The notes under the pieces were generated by a model. It made no database searches and was not told the DNA's origin. It saw only the letters and a program-made list of their open reading frames with translations. Shown here piece by piece: positions 1 to 9,093 of a stretch of 64,000 bases of DNA. Origin of the DNA: JANQRX01 sp963663975. GTDB lineage: Bacteria > Pseudomonadota > Alphaproteobacteria > Rhizobiales > Kaistiaceae. Every line of letters starts with the position of its first letter. Position 1 is the stretch's first letter. The translations under genes were made by a program, and so were the position numbers. The DNA lies in contig CAXXRA010000015.1 of NCBI GenBank assembly GCA_963663975.2, positions 868,001-932,000 of the forward strand. Direction: 5' to 3'.

Positions 1-595
1 AGCGCCCGGCGACCGCTGCCAGCACCGCCTTGGTCGGGGCCGAGGTCATGCCCTGGTCGCGGCCAAGCCCGTAGACCACGCCGGGACGGATGACGATGCT
101 CGGCACCTGCCAGTCCTGCCAGTAGATTGCGGCCATCTCCTCGTTCGCCGCCTTGTAGGCGCCGTACAGGGTGCCGAGATAGGGATTGTCCTCATCCGCA
201 CCGCCCAGCGCGGCGATCGAGCTGGCAAACGAAAAACGCTTGATGCCGGCCGCCCGCACCGCCTCCATCACGTTGGCAGTGCCGACGACATTGACCCGCG
301 CGCCGGCCACCGGATCGGCCTTGCAAAACGGCACCTGCAGCGCGCCGAGATGGATCACCGCGCCGACCCCGGTATCGACGATCGCGCGGCCGACGGCGGC
401 GGTGTCGGTGATGTCGCACTTCAGCCATTCCACCGCCGCCAGCTTGTCGTCGTCGAGCAGCAACCTTGGTCGCGTCGGCGTCTCGGCGAGATCGAGCGCA
501 ATCACCCGCCAGTCGCGGTCGGTGGCCCGTTTCAGGACCCAACTGCCGATACAGCCATTGGCGCCGGTGACAAGAACTGAAGGAGTCTCTGACAT
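1..595 (-). CDS. NAD-dependent epimerase/dehydratase (3' end outside window)
   Basis: Extended short-chain dehydrogenase/epimerase, typically acting on nucleotide sugars or uronates with bound NAD(P). The first 198 residues are visible. They start at an ATG at 595 and run off the left edge. The Rossmann glycine motif TGANGCIG is at residues 10-17, an acidic stretch (ALDLAET) follows strand 2, FASS is at 123-126 and the catalytic YxxxK (YGAYK) is at 144-148. This is the GalE-like order. The substrate cannot be told because the C-terminal substrate domain is missing. The visible fold is clear; the specific activity is open. Confidence 0.85.
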   Translation of the reverse strand, partial: MSETPSVLVTGANGCIGSWVLKRATDRDWRVIALDLAETPTRPRLLLDDDKLAAVEWLKCDITDTAAVGRAIVDTGVGAVIHLGALQVPFCKADPVAGARVNVVGTANVMEAVRAAGIKRFSFASSIAALGGADEDNPYLGTLYGAYKAANEEMAAIYWQDWQVPSIVIRPGVVYGLGRDQGMTSAPTKAVLAAVAGR

Positions 596-798
596 TGCGT
601 ATTTCCCGCAACTGGTGAGGTCGGCCGGTGGTCCTGACCTGCCATCAAATCATGGCAACGGTATAGGCCCAATACCGGCCCGCCGACAGCCCAATGAACG
701 GCCATCTCGCGTGGTCGAACGGGCTGCGAGCTGCCTCTTGCCGTGGAGCGCCGAGGGAGGCATCCTGCCCACATCGATGCGGCATGAGGTGAGGCGGC

Positions 799-1122
799 AT
801 GACCACAGCGGAATTCCAGGACTGGCGGGCGATCGCAACGGCGCCGCGCGACGGCAGCCAGATCCTGGTCGCTGTCCGGGCCAGCGAACAGGGGCCTGCC
901 GAAGTCGACATGGTGCGCTGGTCGCGGGCCGAACGGGCCGAAGAAGAAGGCTGGGTGGCGACCGATTCCCAACCCGGCCTGTCGCTGATCTATGCCGAAG
1001 CCGAACTCACCGGATGGATGCCCCTGCCCACGCCGGTCCCGCCGCTCCACACCCTGCGCGCGCGGCTGAAAGCTGCCGCCGGGTCCAAGCGCGGCGGTGA
1101 GATGGACGGCTCCTCGATCTGA
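799..1122 (+). CDS. DUF551-like hypothetical protein
   Basis: Protein of 107 residues. The N-terminal segment FQDWRAIATAPRDGSQILV resembles the short DUF551-type domain (pattern W-x-P/A-I-x-T-A-P-x-D-G) found in phage and bacterial small proteins of unknown role. A GAGGTGAGG ribosome-binding site lies just before the ATG at 799. The C-terminus is charged with no membrane segment. It stands alone, convergent with the GntR gene that ends 15 bases downstream. Function unknown. Confidence 0.6.
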   Translation: MTTAEFQDWRAIATAPRDGSQILVAVRASEQGPAEVDMVRWSRAERAEEEGWVATDSQPGLSLIYAEAELTGWMPLPTPVPPLHTLRARLKAAAGSKRGGEMDGSSI

Positions 1123-1137
1123 ACGGCTGCGGCCGGT

Positions 1138-1857
1138 CTAACCCTGTCGTTCCGCCAGAGCCTTGAGGAGATAGTCACCGGTGGCGCGATAGTGACGGAC
1201 CAGCGCCCGCACGGCGTTGTCGGCGTCGCGGCTGACCGCCGCATCGAAAATCTCACGGTGCTCCCTGGCGATATCCCGCCCGGGATAGGCGACCTTGCCG
1301 GCAATGTTCCGGTATCGGATGTTCAGGTCATAGAGCTGGTCGCAGAACCGCAGCAGAATTTGCGATCCGCAGCCGGCCAGCAATGAGCGATGGAACTGCC
1401 GGTGAGCGGTCTCCCAGCTTTCGCGCGACCGGGTCGGGTCGTCATCGTCGGCGATGCGTGGGATCTTCGCCAACCGGTAGTGGGCCAGCACAACCCGCTC
1501 CTCCCAGTCGGTCCCGCCACGGGCGATCGATTCGCGTAGCGCCCGCTCCTCGAGCCAGCAGCGTGTGGTGAGCAGTTCATCAAACGCCTCGGCGCTGATG
1601 TCGGCAACGCGAAATCCGCGCTGGTCGATCCGCTCCACCAGGCCATCGGTGCACATCGTGCTGAGGGCCTCGCGCAACGGACTGGCGCCGGCGCAATATG
1701 TCCTGCGTAGATCCTCGATCTTGAGTTTTCGGCCGGGTTCAAGCCGTCCGGCAAGGATGTCGTTGCGCAACCGGATAAACAGGCGCGCGGTCTGCGATTC
1801 GCCTTCGCCCAATCCGGTGGGCGCGGAGTTGGTCGCTTTGAGGGCTTGGTCGGTCAT
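1138..1857 (-). CDS. GntR-family regulator with FCD domain
   Basis: Transcription factor of 239 residues: a winged helix at about 25-95 (LRNDILAGRLEPGRKL, then SPLREALSTMCTDGLVE) followed by an all-helical FCD ligand domain with candidate metal or acid ligands in AHRQFH, EHREIFDA and RHY. It is the last gene of the 9.1-1.1 kb operon. Its ATG overlaps the stop of the acyl-CoA synthetase gene by 4 bases, so it is translationally coupled. It probably represses this catabolic operon and responds to a pathway carboxylate. The 14-bp palindrome at 9124-9137 is the obvious operator candidate, which is inference. Confidence 0.85.
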   Translation of the reverse strand: MTDQALKATNSAPTGLGEGESQTARLFIRLRNDILAGRLEPGRKLKIEDLRRTYCAGASPLREALSTMCTDGLVERIDQRGFRVADISAEAFDELLTTRCWLEERALRESIARGGTDWEERVVLAHYRLAKIPRIADDDDPTRSRESWETAHRQFHRSLLAGCGSQILLRFCDQLYDLNIRYRNIAGKVAYPGRDIAREHREIFDAAVSRDADNAVRALVRHYRATGDYLLKALAERQG

Positions 1858-3389
1858 GGTCGCCGCCCCTGGCCCGCAAACAGGCCGGCATAGGTGTGCC
1901 GAAGGCGGTTCTTCTGAATCTTGCCCATGGTGTTGCGCGGTAACTCGTCGACGACAATAATCTCCCTGGGCTGTTTGAACCTCGCCAACCGTTCGGACAA
2001 CGCCTCGCGTATCAACCGTGGCTCAAGAGCTGCGCCGCTCCGGGGCACGACCACCGCCACCACCCCCTCGCCGAGATCATCATGCGGCACGCCGACCACG
2101 GCGCTCTCCAGAACACCCGGCAAGCCGTCGATCTCGACCTCGACCTCCTTGGGATAGATGTTCATGCCACCGGAAATGATGAGGTCCTTACCGCGCCCGA
2201 CAATGGTGAGATAGCCGTCCCGGTCGATCCGTCCAAGATCTCCGGTAACGAAGAAGCCGTCATCGCGAAACTCGGCCTGCGTCTTTCCCGGCATGCGCCA
2301 ATAGCCGGAGAAGACATTGGGTCCCTTGACTTCGACCACACCAACCCCGTTGCCGGCCGTGGCCGCCCCCGTCTCGGCGTCGGCGAGGCGAATGGTGATG
2401 CCGGCAAGCGGAAACCCCACGGTTCCGGCCCGCCGTTCGCCGTCATAGGGATTGGACGTGATCATGTTGGTCTCGGTCATGCCGTAGCGCTCCAGGATGG
2501 CGTGGCCGGTGGCACGCCTGAACGCCGCATGGGTGCTGGCCGGCAGCGGCGCCGAGCCGGAGACGAACAACCGCATGCCGGCGCACAATTCACGCGACAG
2601 CCGACCGCAGGCCAAGAGCCTTGTGTAGAACGTCGGTACGCCCATCAGGCAGGTCGCCTCGGGGATTGCGGCGATAATCGCCTCGACGTCGAATTTCGGC
2701 AGAATGACCATGCTGCCGCCGGCCATCATCGTGACGTTGGTGGCGACAAACAGGCCGTGGACGTGAAAGATCGGCAGGGCGTGGATCAAAACGTCGTTTT
2801 GGCTGAACCGCCACGCATCACGGAGCGCCAAGGCGTTGGAAACAAGGTTGCCATGGGTCAGCATGGCGCCCTTGGAGCGTCCGGTCGTGCCGGAGGTGTA
2901 GAGCAGCGCGGCGAGATCGTCCGAGCCCCTCTCGATATCGCCGAACCGGGTCGAGGCACGATCGGCGGCGTCGCTGATCGACCCCGCACCGAGCGCATCG
3001 AGCGCCACCGTATGGGCCACGCCCGCCCGATCGGCGACCTGCTTGAGGCGGTCTATCTCCGAGGCATCGGTGACCAACACCGTCGGTTCGGCATCGCGCA
3101 GAAAATAGTCGATTTCCGATGATGTGTAGGCGGTGTTCAGTGGCAGATAGACGCCACCGCAACGGATCACCGCCAGGTAGAAGATGATCGCCTCGGCCGA
3201 CTTCTTCGCCTGGACCGCGACCCGGTCTCCCGGCGCGACGCCCACCCCCGACAGAACGTTGGCGAATTGGGCGGAACGATCGATCAGCTCGCCATAGGTA
3301 ATTTTGACGCCGCCGGGGCCTTTCATGACCACTGCAGCGGAGGCCGGTATCGCCGACCTGACGTGATCGCTGAGATGGTTGTCAGGCAT
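1854..3389 (-). CDS. MatB-like malonyl-CoA synthetase / acyl-CoA ligase
   Basis: AMP-forming acyl-CoA synthetase of 511 residues, normal length for the family. It shows LLYTSGTTGRSKG (from about 163) for ATP binding, YGMTETN (302-308), TGDLGRIDRDGY and the C-terminal PRNTMGKIQK lysine region. LPIFHVHGLF at 205-214 is typical of the malonyl-CoA synthetase (MatB) branch, so malonate or a short dicarboxylate is the best substrate guess. The usual partner malonyl-CoA decarboxylase (MatA) is absent, and the neighbours are a TRAP transporter and a ring-cleavage dioxygenase, so the true substrate may be a ring-cleavage product. Its start overlaps the preceding 52-codon ORF. Confidence 0.8.
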   Translation of the reverse strand: MPDNHLSDHVRSAIPASAAVVMKGPGGVKITYGELIDRSAQFANVLSGVGVAPGDRVAVQAKKSAEAIIFYLAVIRCGGVYLPLNTAYTSSEIDYFLRDAEPTVLVTDASEIDRLKQVADRAGVAHTVALDALGAGSISDAADRASTRFGDIERGSDDLAALLYTSGTTGRSKGAMLTHGNLVSNALALRDAWRFSQNDVLIHALPIFHVHGLFVATNVTMMAGGSMVILPKFDVEAIIAAIPEATCLMGVPTFYTRLLACGRLSRELCAGMRLFVSGSAPLPASTHAAFRRATGHAILERYGMTETNMITSNPYDGERRAGTVGFPLAGITIRLADAETGAATAGNGVGVVEVKGPNVFSGYWRMPGKTQAEFRDDGFFVTGDLGRIDRDGYLTIVGRGKDLIISGGMNIYPKEVEVEIDGLPGVLESAVVGVPHDDLGEGVVAVVVPRSGAALEPRLIREALSERLARFKQPREIIVVDELPRNTMGKIQKNRLRHTYAGLFAGQGRRP

Positions 3390-3540
3390 GGGCCGGCTCG
3401 TTTTTCGCGGTGCGCCGCCGAGCGCGCAGGTCGAGAAGATCGTCCGCGGTCTTGGCCAGGTCCCGACGGCGGCCGGGCTCCAGCGGTGTCAATCCACGCT
3501 CGGCAATGGTCGCAATCAGGTCGCTCAGGATCGTTGTCAT
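3382..3540 (-). CDS. Small ORF between dioxygenase and acyl-CoA ligase (52 aa)
   Basis: A 52-residue frame starting MTTILSDLIATIAERG and ending KNEPAHA fills most of the gap between the dioxygenase stop (3575) and the ligase start. Its TGA overlaps the ligase ATG (ATGCCTGA), the arrangement used throughout this operon. It is predicted helical and rich in Arg, Leu and Asp, with no signal peptide. The upstream GGGGCAAGG is a rather distant ribosome-binding site. I do not recognise a family; a small regulatory or accessory subunit is possible. Support is position and coupling only. Confidence 0.4.
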   Translation of the reverse strand: MTTILSDLIATIAERGLTPLEPGRRRDLAKTADDLLDLRARRRTAKNEPAHA

Positions 3541-3574
3541 GGCGTCGTCGGCCTTGCCCCGATCATCGCACGTT

Positions 3575-4456
3575 TCACGCTCCAGCCTGGTTCTCGATGA
3601 GTACGAAATTGAAATCGACGGTGAAATAAGGGTCCGTCAGATTGTCGGCGGCGGCCAGTCCGTCGGGCGCATCGGCAGCATCGGTGTGCTCCTCATAGTG
3701 CGCCACAAGGTCGTCGCGGACGCCGAACACGGCATCCTGGTCGAGATAGGGATCATCGTCGGCAAACACCTCGGTGACCAGCGTCCGATAACCTTTGGCG
3801 GAGATGATGAAATGGAGATGCGACGGGCGCCAGGGATGTCGGCCGGTCGCTCTGAGAAGTTCGCCCACCGGACCGTCGTCGGGGATGGTGTAGGGCGCCG
3901 GCCTGATGGTGGTGAACAGGAACCGCCCGTCGCCGTTTGTCCGCACCCGGCATCTCAAATTGAAATCCGGCTGTCTCTGATCCTGACTGGAATACAGCCC
4001 GTTGCCGGCGGTCTGCCAGATTTCCATCTCGGCCCTGGCAATCGCCTGGCCCTGCCGGTTGGCGACCCGGCCGGAGACGATGACAATTGCTCCGTCATTG
4101 TCGCGCCTGAGGTCGCCGCCGAACGGCAGTTCGGGCGCGCCGGTGATGTGAAACGGCCCCAGCACGCTGGAGGACGTGCCACCTTTGTCGGATTCCAGCA
4201 TGTCGACCAGCGAAGACAGACCCAACACGTCCGACAGCAGGATGAATTCGCTCCGCTCCGGCGTGCTTATCTTGCCGGCATCGGTCAGATGTTCGATCCC
4301 CTTGCGCCATTCGGCATGGGTCAGCCCGGTTTCCCTGGCAAAGGCGTGCAGATGAAACGCCAGACGTTCGAGGACGAAGTTGAGCCGCTGGTCGGTGTCC
4401 TCGCCGAACGAGGCGAGGAATGCCTCGGTGATGGTGTCTTTGGTAACTGAGCGCAT
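3575..4456 (-). CDS. Intradiol ring-cleavage dioxygenase (catechol/hydroxyquinol 1,2-dioxygenase family)
   Basis: Non-haem Fe(III) dioxygenase of 293 residues that opens a catechol-type ring between the two hydroxyls to give a muconate or maleylacetate-type acid. The N-terminal helical dimerisation domain (residues 1-100) and all four iron ligands are present: Tyr155 (GLYSS), Tyr189 (APYTIPDDGP), His213 and His215 (RPSHLHF). HPWRPSHLHF and the length fit the hydroxyquinol/catechol branch rather than two-subunit protocatechuate 3,4-dioxygenase. It starts at ATG 4456 behind GGGAGACGCCC, 14 bases after the TRAP permease gene. No maleylacetate reductase or muconate cycloisomerase is nearby. Confidence 0.88.
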   Translation of the reverse strand: MRSVTKDTITEAFLASFGEDTDQRLNFVLERLAFHLHAFARETGLTHAEWRKGIEHLTDAGKISTPERSEFILLSDVLGLSSLVDMLESDKGGTSSSVLGPFHITGAPELPFGGDLRRDNDGAIVIVSGRVANRQGQAIARAEMEIWQTAGNGLYSSQDQRQPDFNLRCRVRTNGDGRFLFTTIRPAPYTIPDDGPVGELLRATGRHPWRPSHLHFIISAKGYRTLVTEVFADDDPYLDQDAVFGVRDDLVAHYEEHTDAADAPDGLAAADNLTDPYFTVDFNFVLIENQAGA

Positions 4457-4470
4457 GGGCGTCTCCCGGC

Positions 4471-5784
4471 TCAGTTCAGAATGCCGATCGACAGCCCCGG
4501 AAAACGGATGAGCACGATCAGCACCAGAAGCATGACGAAGGCGAACGGCAGCGCGCCAAGAAACACGTCCTTCAACGATATGCGGCTATCGTCGAGCGTG
4601 GTCTTGATCACGAAACACGAAATGCCGAGTGGCGGCGTCAGCAGACCTATCTCCGCCCCAACGACGGTGATGATGCCGAACCACACGAGGCTGAGACCCA
4701 TCGGCTCGATGATGTTGATGAACAGCGGCACCACGATCAGGATGATCGAGGCGGTGTCGAGCAGGGTCCCGAGGAACAGCATCAGCACCACATAGGCGGC
4801 CATGATCCAGAAGAAGTCGAGCTCGTTGGCGGCCAGGAATTGGTTGAGTTCGTTGGGCAACGCGACGAAGCCAAGCATGCGGCTGTAGAGCGATGCGGTG
4901 GTGATCAGAAACAGGATGCTGGCCGTGATGTGGCCGGTCTCGAGCAGTGATTCCCAAAACGAGCGTAGACTCAGACGACGCCTTACGGTGGCGAACAACA
5001 GAGCCGCCAGGGCGCCGGCGGCGCCCGCTTCGACCGGGGTCAGCCAGCCGGTATAGATACCGCCCAGGACGATGGTGATCAGGAGGACGATGGGCACCGT
5101 CTTGGACAGCACCTCGGCCGTCGTCATCGGATCGGCGGCATACTCGTCCGAGGTCTGGCCGCCGACGAACCCCGGCGTCAACCGCCCCATGACGAAAATC
5201 GCCACGATGTAGGTCGCTGCCAGGATGATGCCGGGGACGATCCCGGCCAGGAACATGTCGCCGACCGACTGCTCCGCCACGAACGAATAGATGATGAGCA
5301 TGGCGCTCGGCGGGATGATCATGCCCAGCACCGACGATCCCGCCACCACGCCGACGGCAAAGCGCGGGTTGTAGTTGAACCTCAGCATCTCCGGCACCGA
5401 GATCCTCGTGAACACCGAGGCCGATGCGATCGAGGACCCGGTGACCGCGGCGAAGACCGCATTGGCGCCCACCGTCGCCATGCCGATCCCGCCCGTAATC
5501 TTTCGGAAGGCGCGGTTCATGACGTCGTAGATGTCGGCGCCAAGTCCAGCCTTGGAGACCAGAAGCCCCATGAATGTGAACAGAGGGATGGTGGCGAACT
5601 CGTACTCGGTCACGCTGTCGCCAATGGGGACCCGCAGAAAATTGATGGCCAGGATCGGCTTGCCGCTGACGAACCAGATCGCCACGAACGATACCGTGCC
5701 GAGCGCCACCGGAATGTAGAGTCCCAGATAGACCAGAACGACGATGGCGACGACCGAGATGATGCCGATTTCGACGGGCGACAT
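4471..5784 (-). CDS. dctM: TRAP transporter large permease (DctM)
   Basis: Integral membrane protein of 437 residues with about 12 hydrophobic segments, the catalytic subunit of a sodium-driven tripartite carboxylate importer. The SRMLGFVALP and LLTPPLGISCFVIK segments and the start MSPVEIGIISVVAIVVLVYL are typical of DctM. It follows the small subunit by 12 bases and precedes the dioxygenase by 14, so import and ring cleavage are co-transcribed. The substrate is probably an aromatic or ring-derived carboxylate, inferred from context. Confidence 0.92.
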   Translation of the reverse strand: MSPVEIGIISVVAIVVLVYLGLYIPVALGTVSFVAIWFVSGKPILAINFLRVPIGDSVTEYEFATIPLFTFMGLLVSKAGLGADIYDVMNRAFRKITGGIGMATVGANAVFAAVTGSSIASASVFTRISVPEMLRFNYNPRFAVGVVAGSSVLGMIIPPSAMLIIYSFVAEQSVGDMFLAGIVPGIILAATYIVAIFVMGRLTPGFVGGQTSDEYAADPMTTAEVLSKTVPIVLLITIVLGGIYTGWLTPVEAGAAGALAALLFATVRRRLSLRSFWESLLETGHITASILFLITTASLYSRMLGFVALPNELNQFLAANELDFFWIMAAYVVLMLFLGTLLDTASIILIVVPLFINIIEPMGLSLVWFGIITVVGAEIGLLTPPLGISCFVIKTTLDDSRISLKDVFLGALPFAFVMLLVLIVLIRFPGLSIGILN

Positions 5785-5796
5785 GACGACCTCGGC

Positions 5797-6438
5797 TCAG
5801 TTGTCCTGGTCGGGCAAACGGACCAGTTCCAGCCTGCGACCGGCGTAGATTGATTTGAACAGGAACAGGACGCTGCCGAGTCCGGCGCTGAGCGTGATGA
5901 CCATTCGCACCGGCCACCAGGGTGCGGTGAACACGCCCGGCGTCCCGAAATAGTCGCAGCGCTCGGTCGCCTCGAACAGATCGGTCAACAGATTGCCGGT
6001 AAAGGGCGGGCCGAATTCCGGCGGCGTGATGTAGCTGCAGCTCTCGATTGTTTCGACGAAGACCGGCCAGGTGGCGTAGGCCGCCAGAGCCATGAACACG
6101 CAGGCGAGGCCGTCCACGGCCCGGGTCAGAACACGACCGACCCACGGATAGGCTTGCCCCACCACCGCCATGAAACCGTCGGATCGGGTCAGCCGATTGA
6201 CGCGAATGACGTCCGGCAGTTGCAGGAATACGATCAGGATCATCGAGAAGATGACAACTTCGACGACGCCGCGGAACGGCGCATTGAAGAAGTTGCGGGC
6301 GACGACGTCGACATTCATCACCGCCACCAGGACGAGCACCACGATGGTGCCAAGCGCGTTGGCGATCGTGGCGACCCAATCGGCCGCCTGTGAAATCGAG
6401 GCGGCGAGCCGGTCAAGGTTCGTACGTAATGACATCAC
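5797..6438 (-). CDS. dctQ: TRAP transporter small permease (DctQ)
   Basis: Protein of 213 residues with four hydrophobic segments (VVLVLVAVMNVDVVARNFFN; VEVVIFSMILIVFLQL; a middle segment about 90-110; a C-terminal segment about 170-190), the normal layout of DctQ. R(N)FF after the first segment is the family signature. Its start overlaps the end of the binding-protein gene by 26 bases, indicating coupled translation. The loop between segments 3 and 4 is longer than usual and contains two cysteines. Confidence 0.88.
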   Translation of the reverse strand: MMSLRTNLDRLAASISQAADWVATIANALGTIVVLVLVAVMNVDVVARNFFNAPFRGVVEVVIFSMILIVFLQLPDVIRVNRLTRSDGFMAVVGQAYPWVGRVLTRAVDGLACVFMALAAYATWPVFVETIESCSYITPPEFGPPFTGNLLTDLFEATERCDYFGTPGVFTAPWWPVRMVITLSAGLGSVLFLFKSIYAGRRLELVRLPDQDN

Positions 6439-7543
6439 CGGCCCGCCGCCTCAGTTCGGCCGCCCAGTCACGCACCGGCTCTTCCCCGGCTGCTTTCAGC
6501 TTTGCGATATAGGCCACCAGCATGTCCGATCCAGGCGCTCCGGCCTTGTCGAGGTCGGCGGCCCAGTCGGCTGCGATGTTGGGCATGGCGTTGGCCCATG
6601 CCACGCGTGCCTCCTGCGACAGTTCGACGACCGTGCCGCCGCCTGCCTTGTAGGCCTCCAGTGCGTCCGCCGCCCGGTCCATAGCAACGCTGGCAATGTG
6701 GTCACGATACTCGACCGCGATCTGCCGAAGAACGTCCTTGACCTCGTCCGGCAGCTTCGCCCACACGTCCTTGTTGACGGTGACGGTCTTGGAGTTCACC
6801 GCCCCAAGGTCGGCCTTCAGCATGAACGGCGCCACCTCGGCGATCTTGAACGTCTTGGCGGCTTCCGGCCACAGCATCGCGGCGTCGACCACGCCGGTCT
6901 GCAGCATATTGTAGAAATTCGGCAGGCCGCCGCGGACGCCGGCGGTTCCCTCGATGCCCTCCAGATAGCGGAGATTGTAGCCGGCGCCGGCAACCTTCAG
7001 ACCTTCCAGATCGGCCAGCGAGTTGATCGGCGTCTTGGAGAACATCTGATAGGTGTCGAGGACCACGCCGGTAGCCAGATAGACTTGGTTCTCGGCATCG
7101 AGTTCGGCAGCCATCTGCGGGAATTCCTTGGCGATCTCGTCAACCGCCTTGGCGACGATGCGGGCATCCGACGAGATGAACGGCGTGACCGCCGAGATCC
7201 CCTGGCTGGGGAGCACGGAGTTGTGGAAGATCGTGGTGACGATACCGATGTCGCCGAGACCGAGTTTGATCCCTTCCAGGACGCCGCGCGGTTTGACGAT
7301 CTGGCCGCCATAGGCTTCCTGCCAGGCGATTTCGTAATTGCCTTTCTTGGCCAGTTCCTCGTTCACCCGCGGGATGAAGAAGGCCGAGAATTCGCGCACC
7401 CACATCGACCGGTCGGGGTAGCCGTCGATCGCGATCATCTTGATCATCTCGGCGGCCTTGGCCTCCTGGGTCGGGGCATAGGCGAACAACGCGGCAACCG
7501 CGGCGCCGGCGATCGCCAGTTTCTTCAACTTCAATTGGCTCAT
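6413..7543 (-). CDS. dctP: TRAP transporter substrate-binding protein (DctP)
   Basis: Periplasmic solute receptor of 376 residues. The signal peptide covers residues 1-30, with likely cleavage after AKA. The DctP core has GGQIVKPRGVLEGIKLGLGD, the loop VYLATGVVLDTYQMFSKTPI and LQTGVVDAAMLWPEAAK. A strong AAGGAGGAAGTC ribosome-binding site precedes ATG 7543. It delivers the ligand to DctQM encoded immediately downstream. An organic acid, possibly aromatic, is likely from the operon context. Confidence 0.9.
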   Translation of the reverse strand: MSQLKLKKLAIAGAAVAALFAYAPTQEAKAAEMIKMIAIDGYPDRSMWVREFSAFFIPRVNEELAKKGNYEIAWQEAYGGQIVKPRGVLEGIKLGLGDIGIVTTIFHNSVLPSQGISAVTPFISSDARIVAKAVDEIAKEFPQMAAELDAENQVYLATGVVLDTYQMFSKTPINSLADLEGLKVAGAGYNLRYLEGIEGTAGVRGGLPNFYNMLQTGVVDAAMLWPEAAKTFKIAEVAPFMLKADLGAVNSKTVTVNKDVWAKLPDEVKDVLRQIAVEYRDHIASVAMDRAADALEAYKAGGGTVVELSQEARVAWANAMPNIAADWAADLDKAGAPGSDMLVAYIAKLKAAGEEPVRDWAAELRRRAGDVITYEP

Positions 7544-7595
7544 GACTTCCTCCTTGTTTGCGGGGCGGGATCGATATGTCCGCCCGGCGGCTCAT

Positions 7596-8108
7596 TCACT
7601 GCCCCGGTTGTTCCGCCTTCGGTACCCAGGCGTGGACAACCTCGGTCCCAGCCCGGCGGAACAATTTCGATACGGCGCAGTACTTCTCGACCTCAAGGGC
7701 CACGTCTTCGGCCTCGGCCGGGGTGGCGGTGCCGTCATAGGTCACCGTCATCTCGATGCGTTCGAACGGGATTTCGATCTCCTCCTGCAGCGCAACGCCG
7801 CGACGGTCGAAATCGCAGACCGCGGCGATCTCCAGATGGCCGATGTCGACGCCCAGGGCGTTCGCGCATTTGTGCCCGATCGTGTTGGTGCAGCCGACCA
7901 GCGCCGCCACCGCCGTTTCGGTCGGTGCCGGGCCCTGATTGGTACCGCCGCGCTCAAGCGGCTCATCGATCGTGAAGCCCACATCCCGCACCCGGATATC
8001 GCTGCGGGAATGGGTCGTGCAGTCCGCGTGAAGGTGCTGCTTGACCTTCATCTTCTGCCTTATCGTGACCACGAGATTGTCCTTTGGCGGGCGATCGAAT
8101 GACTCCAC
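7596..8108 (-). CDS. OsmC family peroxiredoxin-like protein
   Basis: Protein of up to 170 residues with the OsmC/Ohr fold and both redox cysteines: one in GGTNQGPAPTETAVAALVGC and one in KYCAVSKLF. Family members reduce organic hydroperoxides or act on other small electrophiles. The start is either GTG 8108 or the ATG 57 bases further in (MKVKQHLHADC), which has the better AAGGCAGAAG site. It lies between the FAH hydrolase and the TRAP genes in the same operon, so it may detoxify by-products of ring oxidation (inference). Confidence 0.82.
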   Translation of the reverse strand: MESFDRPPKDNLVVTIRQKMKVKQHLHADCTTHSRSDIRVRDVGFTIDEPLERGGTNQGPAPTETAVAALVGCTNTIGHKCANALGVDIGHLEIAAVCDFDRRGVALQEEIEIPFERIEMTVTYDGTATPAEAEDVALEVEKYCAVSKLFRRAGTEVVHAWVPKAEQPGQ

Positions 8109-8172
8109 CGGCGTGGTCGACGCGCGGCGGCCAAAATCCTCGAAACCTCGCGCGCTGCCGACACCATTGCCG

Positions 8173-9059
8173 TCATTGCGCCGCCTCGCGGGCGTCGCCG
8201 TTCAACGGCTCATCGACAACTCGATTGCGGCACAGACCGATGCGTTCGATCTCGACCTCGATGATGTCGCCATGTCCATGAAAACCGGGGGCTTGCGCGC
8301 GTGGCCGACCCCGGGAGGCGTGCCCATACCGATCATGTCACCGGGTTGCAGGGTCAAAAACTCCGAAATTGTGGCGATCGTCTTGGCCACCGGCCACATC
8401 ATGTCGGCGGTGTTGGCGCTCTGCATGGTCTGGCCATTCAGGCGGGACTCGATCTTCAAGCCCGCCGCTCCGGCCGGTAGTTCATCTGCCGTCACCACCA
8501 CCGGTCCGACGGCCCCGGTTGAATCGAAATTCTTGCCGGGCGTCCACTGGTGGATTTTGCGCTGATAGTCGCGCACCGATCTGTCGTTGAAGGTGGTAAA
8601 GCCGAAGACGTGATCGAGCGCGCCCCCTTCGGAAATGTGACGGCCGCCCGTTCCGATGATCACCATCAGCTCGGCCTCGTAGTCAAGCTTGTGGGATTGT
8701 CTGGGCCGAACCAGCCCATCGCCGGCTGCGATCAACGACGTCGGTGCGCGGATGAACAGGACCGGATAGGTCGGAATCTCGTATCCGCCCTCTTTGGCGT
8801 GGTCGAGATAGTTCAATCCCAGGCAGACGATCTTCGGCGGGCAGGCGATCGGCAACACGGGTGTCACCTCGCCGACCGGAACGACCTCGCCCTTGTCCGC
8901 TGCCTGGCGCGCCAGGCCGATCGCCTCCGGTCCGAGATCGATGACGTTGCTAAGATCGTCGCCGAAGCGCGGGTCGCCGGCACCCAAATCCACGGCGGAA
9001 TCGCCGGCGACCATGTACACCGACTGGCGGTTGCTGCGCTTTCCCACCATGAAACGCAT
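8173..9059 (-). CDS. Fumarylacetoacetate hydrolase family protein, frameshifted near its end
   Basis: FAH-fold enzyme, about 295 residues when repaired. Relatives hydrolyse acylpyruvates or decarboxylate oxo-diacids at the end of aromatic degradation. The metal-binding acids are in DYEAELMVIIG and FTTFNDRSVRDYQ. As written the frame ends at 8202 with an atypical tail. Shifting one base at 8276-8277 restores the family's normal ending (GDIIEVEIERIG, CRNRVVDE) up to a TGA at 8173, so one G seems to be missing. First gene of the catabolic operon, preceded by a candidate promoter and palindrome. Confidence 0.82.
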
Positions 9060-9093
9060 CAGGCGGCACCTTTTTCAGGCTAAAACTCATACC

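Noticed and set aside
4586..6379. 597-codon minus-strand frame overlapping DctM and DctQ
   Set aside because: Out-of-frame shadow of the permease genes; His/Arg-rich, no hydrophobic segments.
6170..7975. Open plus-strand frame of about 600 codons opposite the TRAP DctQ/DctP genes
   Set aside because: Antisense shadow of high-GC coding DNA; Arg/His/Gly/Asp-rich with no domain and no ribosome-binding site.
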